From an uncultured Bacilli bacterium (GTDB lineage: Bacteria; Bacillota_I; Bacilli_A; RF39; UBA660): a stretch of DNA of 42,607 nucleotides. Location: assembly GCA_947623825.1 (NCBI GenBank), contig CANQHQ010000008.1:1-42607 (forward strand), read 5' to 3'. The position numbers and the translations under genes were made by a program. Within the stretch, counting starts at the first letter, position 1. Each line of letters starts with the position of its first letter. This document shows, piece after piece, positions 41,636 to 42,607 of the stretch. Under the pieces are notes generated by a model. It was given only the letters and a program-made list of their open reading frames with translations. It was not told the origin of the DNA and did no database searches.

Positions 41636-42553
41636 ATGACAAAGACCGATGAATTACTTTCAACAGCTTCCTTACTGATTGAAAAAAAAGAAAATCCAAA
41701 AATTCGGAATTTAAGAATATATGAAGCCCAAACAGAGAACTCTAGAATTCTCTTTCCACACTTAACGAGAAGATGGGAAAAAAGTCTATGGATTGGCGGA
41801 AGTGGTCAACAAGCCATCAATGGCATTCTTTTTGGAAGTCGAGATATAACCATCATCGATAAAAATCCTCTCGCTCTACTGTTTATTCAATTGAATCTTG
41901 CCTCCATTCAAGCCATGACACGAGAAGAATATAGACAATTCTACTATCAAAGTCTCTATGAAAATGGACTTCCTACAATCAAACAAACAGAACCTTTCCT
42001 ACAACCAGACACTTATTTTTTTTGGGAAAAATTGTTCTCCAATTACCCAAAATCAGAAATAATGAATGGTTTATTGATCGAAAATTTTGCAGAAAGAGAA
42101 AATCAATACCTGCAAGAAATTATTCTAAAGAAAAACCCTTATTTAGAACCAAAATTTTTCAATTACTTAAAACATGTTTTTCAAAGAGTAAAAATTTCTT
42201 ATCAAGAAGAAGATATATTGAATGTAAACTTATCAAAAGAACGACCATTCGATAAAGTATACCTATCGAATGTATTTCAAGAGATTCCCTTAACTCTGGA
42301 AGAATATCAAAACTTCCTAGAAGAAAAAATCTTCCCTTTTATGAGCGAAAAAGGGGATGTCATGGCAGGATACTTGAATATAACAAAATATTTTGGAGCC
42401 ATGAGAGACCATCATGGAAACGAAAATGATATCATTCGTTTTTTTAATCAAAAGGGATATCACTCTCATCTCATCTTTGAACCAGAAAATCAAAAAGAGT
42501 TAAGTGCAGCCTTTGTTTATCAAAAAAAGAAAAATAAAAATCCACTAGTTTAA
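41636..42553 (+). CDS. DUF3419-like SAM-dependent transferase
   Basis: The 305-residue protein has a Rossmann-type start: SLWIGGSGQQAINGILFGSR, then ITIIDKNPLALLFIQLNLAS, which match the Gly-rich loop and acidic strand of DUF3419/BtaA-type proteins (S-adenosylmethionine: diacylglycerol 3-amino-3-carboxypropyl transferase). The following TREEYRQFYYQSLYENG and FDKVYLSNVFQEIP fit too. Betaine-lipid formation is the known role of BtaA; whether it applies here is inference, as residues beyond the SAM site are not well conserved. Strong AAGGAGG site and divergent from frr. Confidence 0.75.
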   Translation: MTKTDELLSTASLLIEKKENPKIRNLRIYEAQTENSRILFPHLTRRWEKSLWIGGSGQQAINGILFGSRDITIIDKNPLALLFIQLNLASIQAMTREEYRQFYYQSLYENGLPTIKQTEPFLQPDTYFFWEKLFSNYPKSEIMNGLLIENFAERENQYLQEIILKKNPYLEPKFFNYLKHVFQRVKISYQEEDILNVNLSKERPFDKVYLSNVFQEIPLTLEEYQNFLEEKIFPFMSEKGDVMAGYLNITKYFGAMRDHHGNENDIIRFFNQKGYHSHLIFEPENQKELSAAFVYQKKKNKNPLV

Positions 42554-42565
42554 CTAGTGGTTTTT
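42542..42565 (+). terminator. Terminator of the DUF3419-like gene
   Basis: CCACTAGTT-T-AACTAGTGG followed by TTTTT. The stop codon (42551-42553) lies in the loop. Confidence 0.9.
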
Positions 42566-42567
42566 GG

Positions 42568-42607
42568 TTGAGCCCTATAAGGGCATAAGAATGGCAGCTC
42601 CCACATG
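42568..42607 (+). mobile_element. Possible IS200/IS605-type element end, cut by the window edge
   Basis: After the terminator come TTGA, GCCC-TATAA-GGGC (42572-42584) and ATAAGAATG, then GCAGCTCCCAC, which looks like the first arm of a further hairpin. As I recall, 3' ends of tnpB elements carry a similar 'GCCCTATA.GGGC..TAAGAATG' and terminal hairpin. No tnpB is present in the window. The call is tentative. Confidence 0.3.

Noticed and set aside
1..42607. CRISPR arrays, tRNA or rRNA genes
   Set aside because: No regularly spaced repeats, cloverleaf-like segments or rRNA motifs were seen on either strand by reading; a scan with tRNAscan-SE or a CRISPR finder was not possible.

Overview
The window reads as chromosome of a low-GC, AT-biased Firmicute of the Bacilli/Erysipelotrichia/RF39 type, probably a gut commensal. 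The grounds are strong AGGAGG ribosome binding sites, frequent GTG and TTG starts, sigma-A type promoters, a T-box ahead of pheS-pheT, RbgA next to RNase HII, RarA, and TGA used as stop (so not the Mycoplasma code). Nearly all genes lie on the minus strand. No tRNA or rRNA gene was seen.

Layout. (1) 1-9456: four prepilin-like genes with the class III signal GFT(L/F)IE interleaved with cell-wall genes (a class B penicillin-binding protein and a membrane-anchored MurF) and an endonuclease IV gene that sits 1 nt behind one pilin. The first pilin is a 757-residue giant. Just beyond its terminator, at the left edge, the sequence matches the 5' end of a class C group II intron. (2) 9502-14269: a TetR regulator and a heterodimeric multidrug-type ABC exporter, with a palindrome inside the promoter spacer. 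(3) 14282-17240: a small acidic protein, RNase HII, a membrane-anchored lytic transglycosylase-like protein and RbgA. (4) 17289-22444: an AT-rich, partly decayed island with an unrecognised protein carrying a Cys-His-Asp arrangement, a RhuM-family gene remnant, a MacB-type ABC transporter (ATPase plus two FtsX-like permeases), an XRE regulator fragment and a SWIM zinc-finger protein. (5) 22535-26169: CutA, a RdgB/HAM1-like nucleotide pyrophosphatase, a uracil-DNA-glycosylase-fold protein, a GNAT acetyltransferase and RarA. (6) 26362-27529: an HTH-Fic protein under a consensus promoter covered by two identical palindromic operators. (7) 27674-35221: a run of envelope-associated genes, namely a zinc-ribbon membrane protein, an unknown 557-residue protein, a PH-domain-like protein, a NatAB-type ABC system, a lipoprotein, an SPFH protein and a membrane zinc-ribbon protein. 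The last two resemble Bacillus YdjI and YdjH. (8) 35258-39696: a T-box operon with an alpha/beta hydrolase, pheS and pheT. (9) 39706-42607: frr with two downstream genes, then a divergent DUF3419-like methyltransferase and, at the right edge, a short stretch resembling an IS200/IS605-type end.

The genome looks compact. Many genes overlap by 1 to about 30 nt, and several stop codons lie inside the terminator hairpin of their own gene. The most interesting parts are the pilin/cell-wall mix, the autoregulation architecture of the Fic gene, the Cys-His-Asp protein with its transporter, and the intron junction at the left edge. All family assignments come from reading the sequence; no database search was possible.
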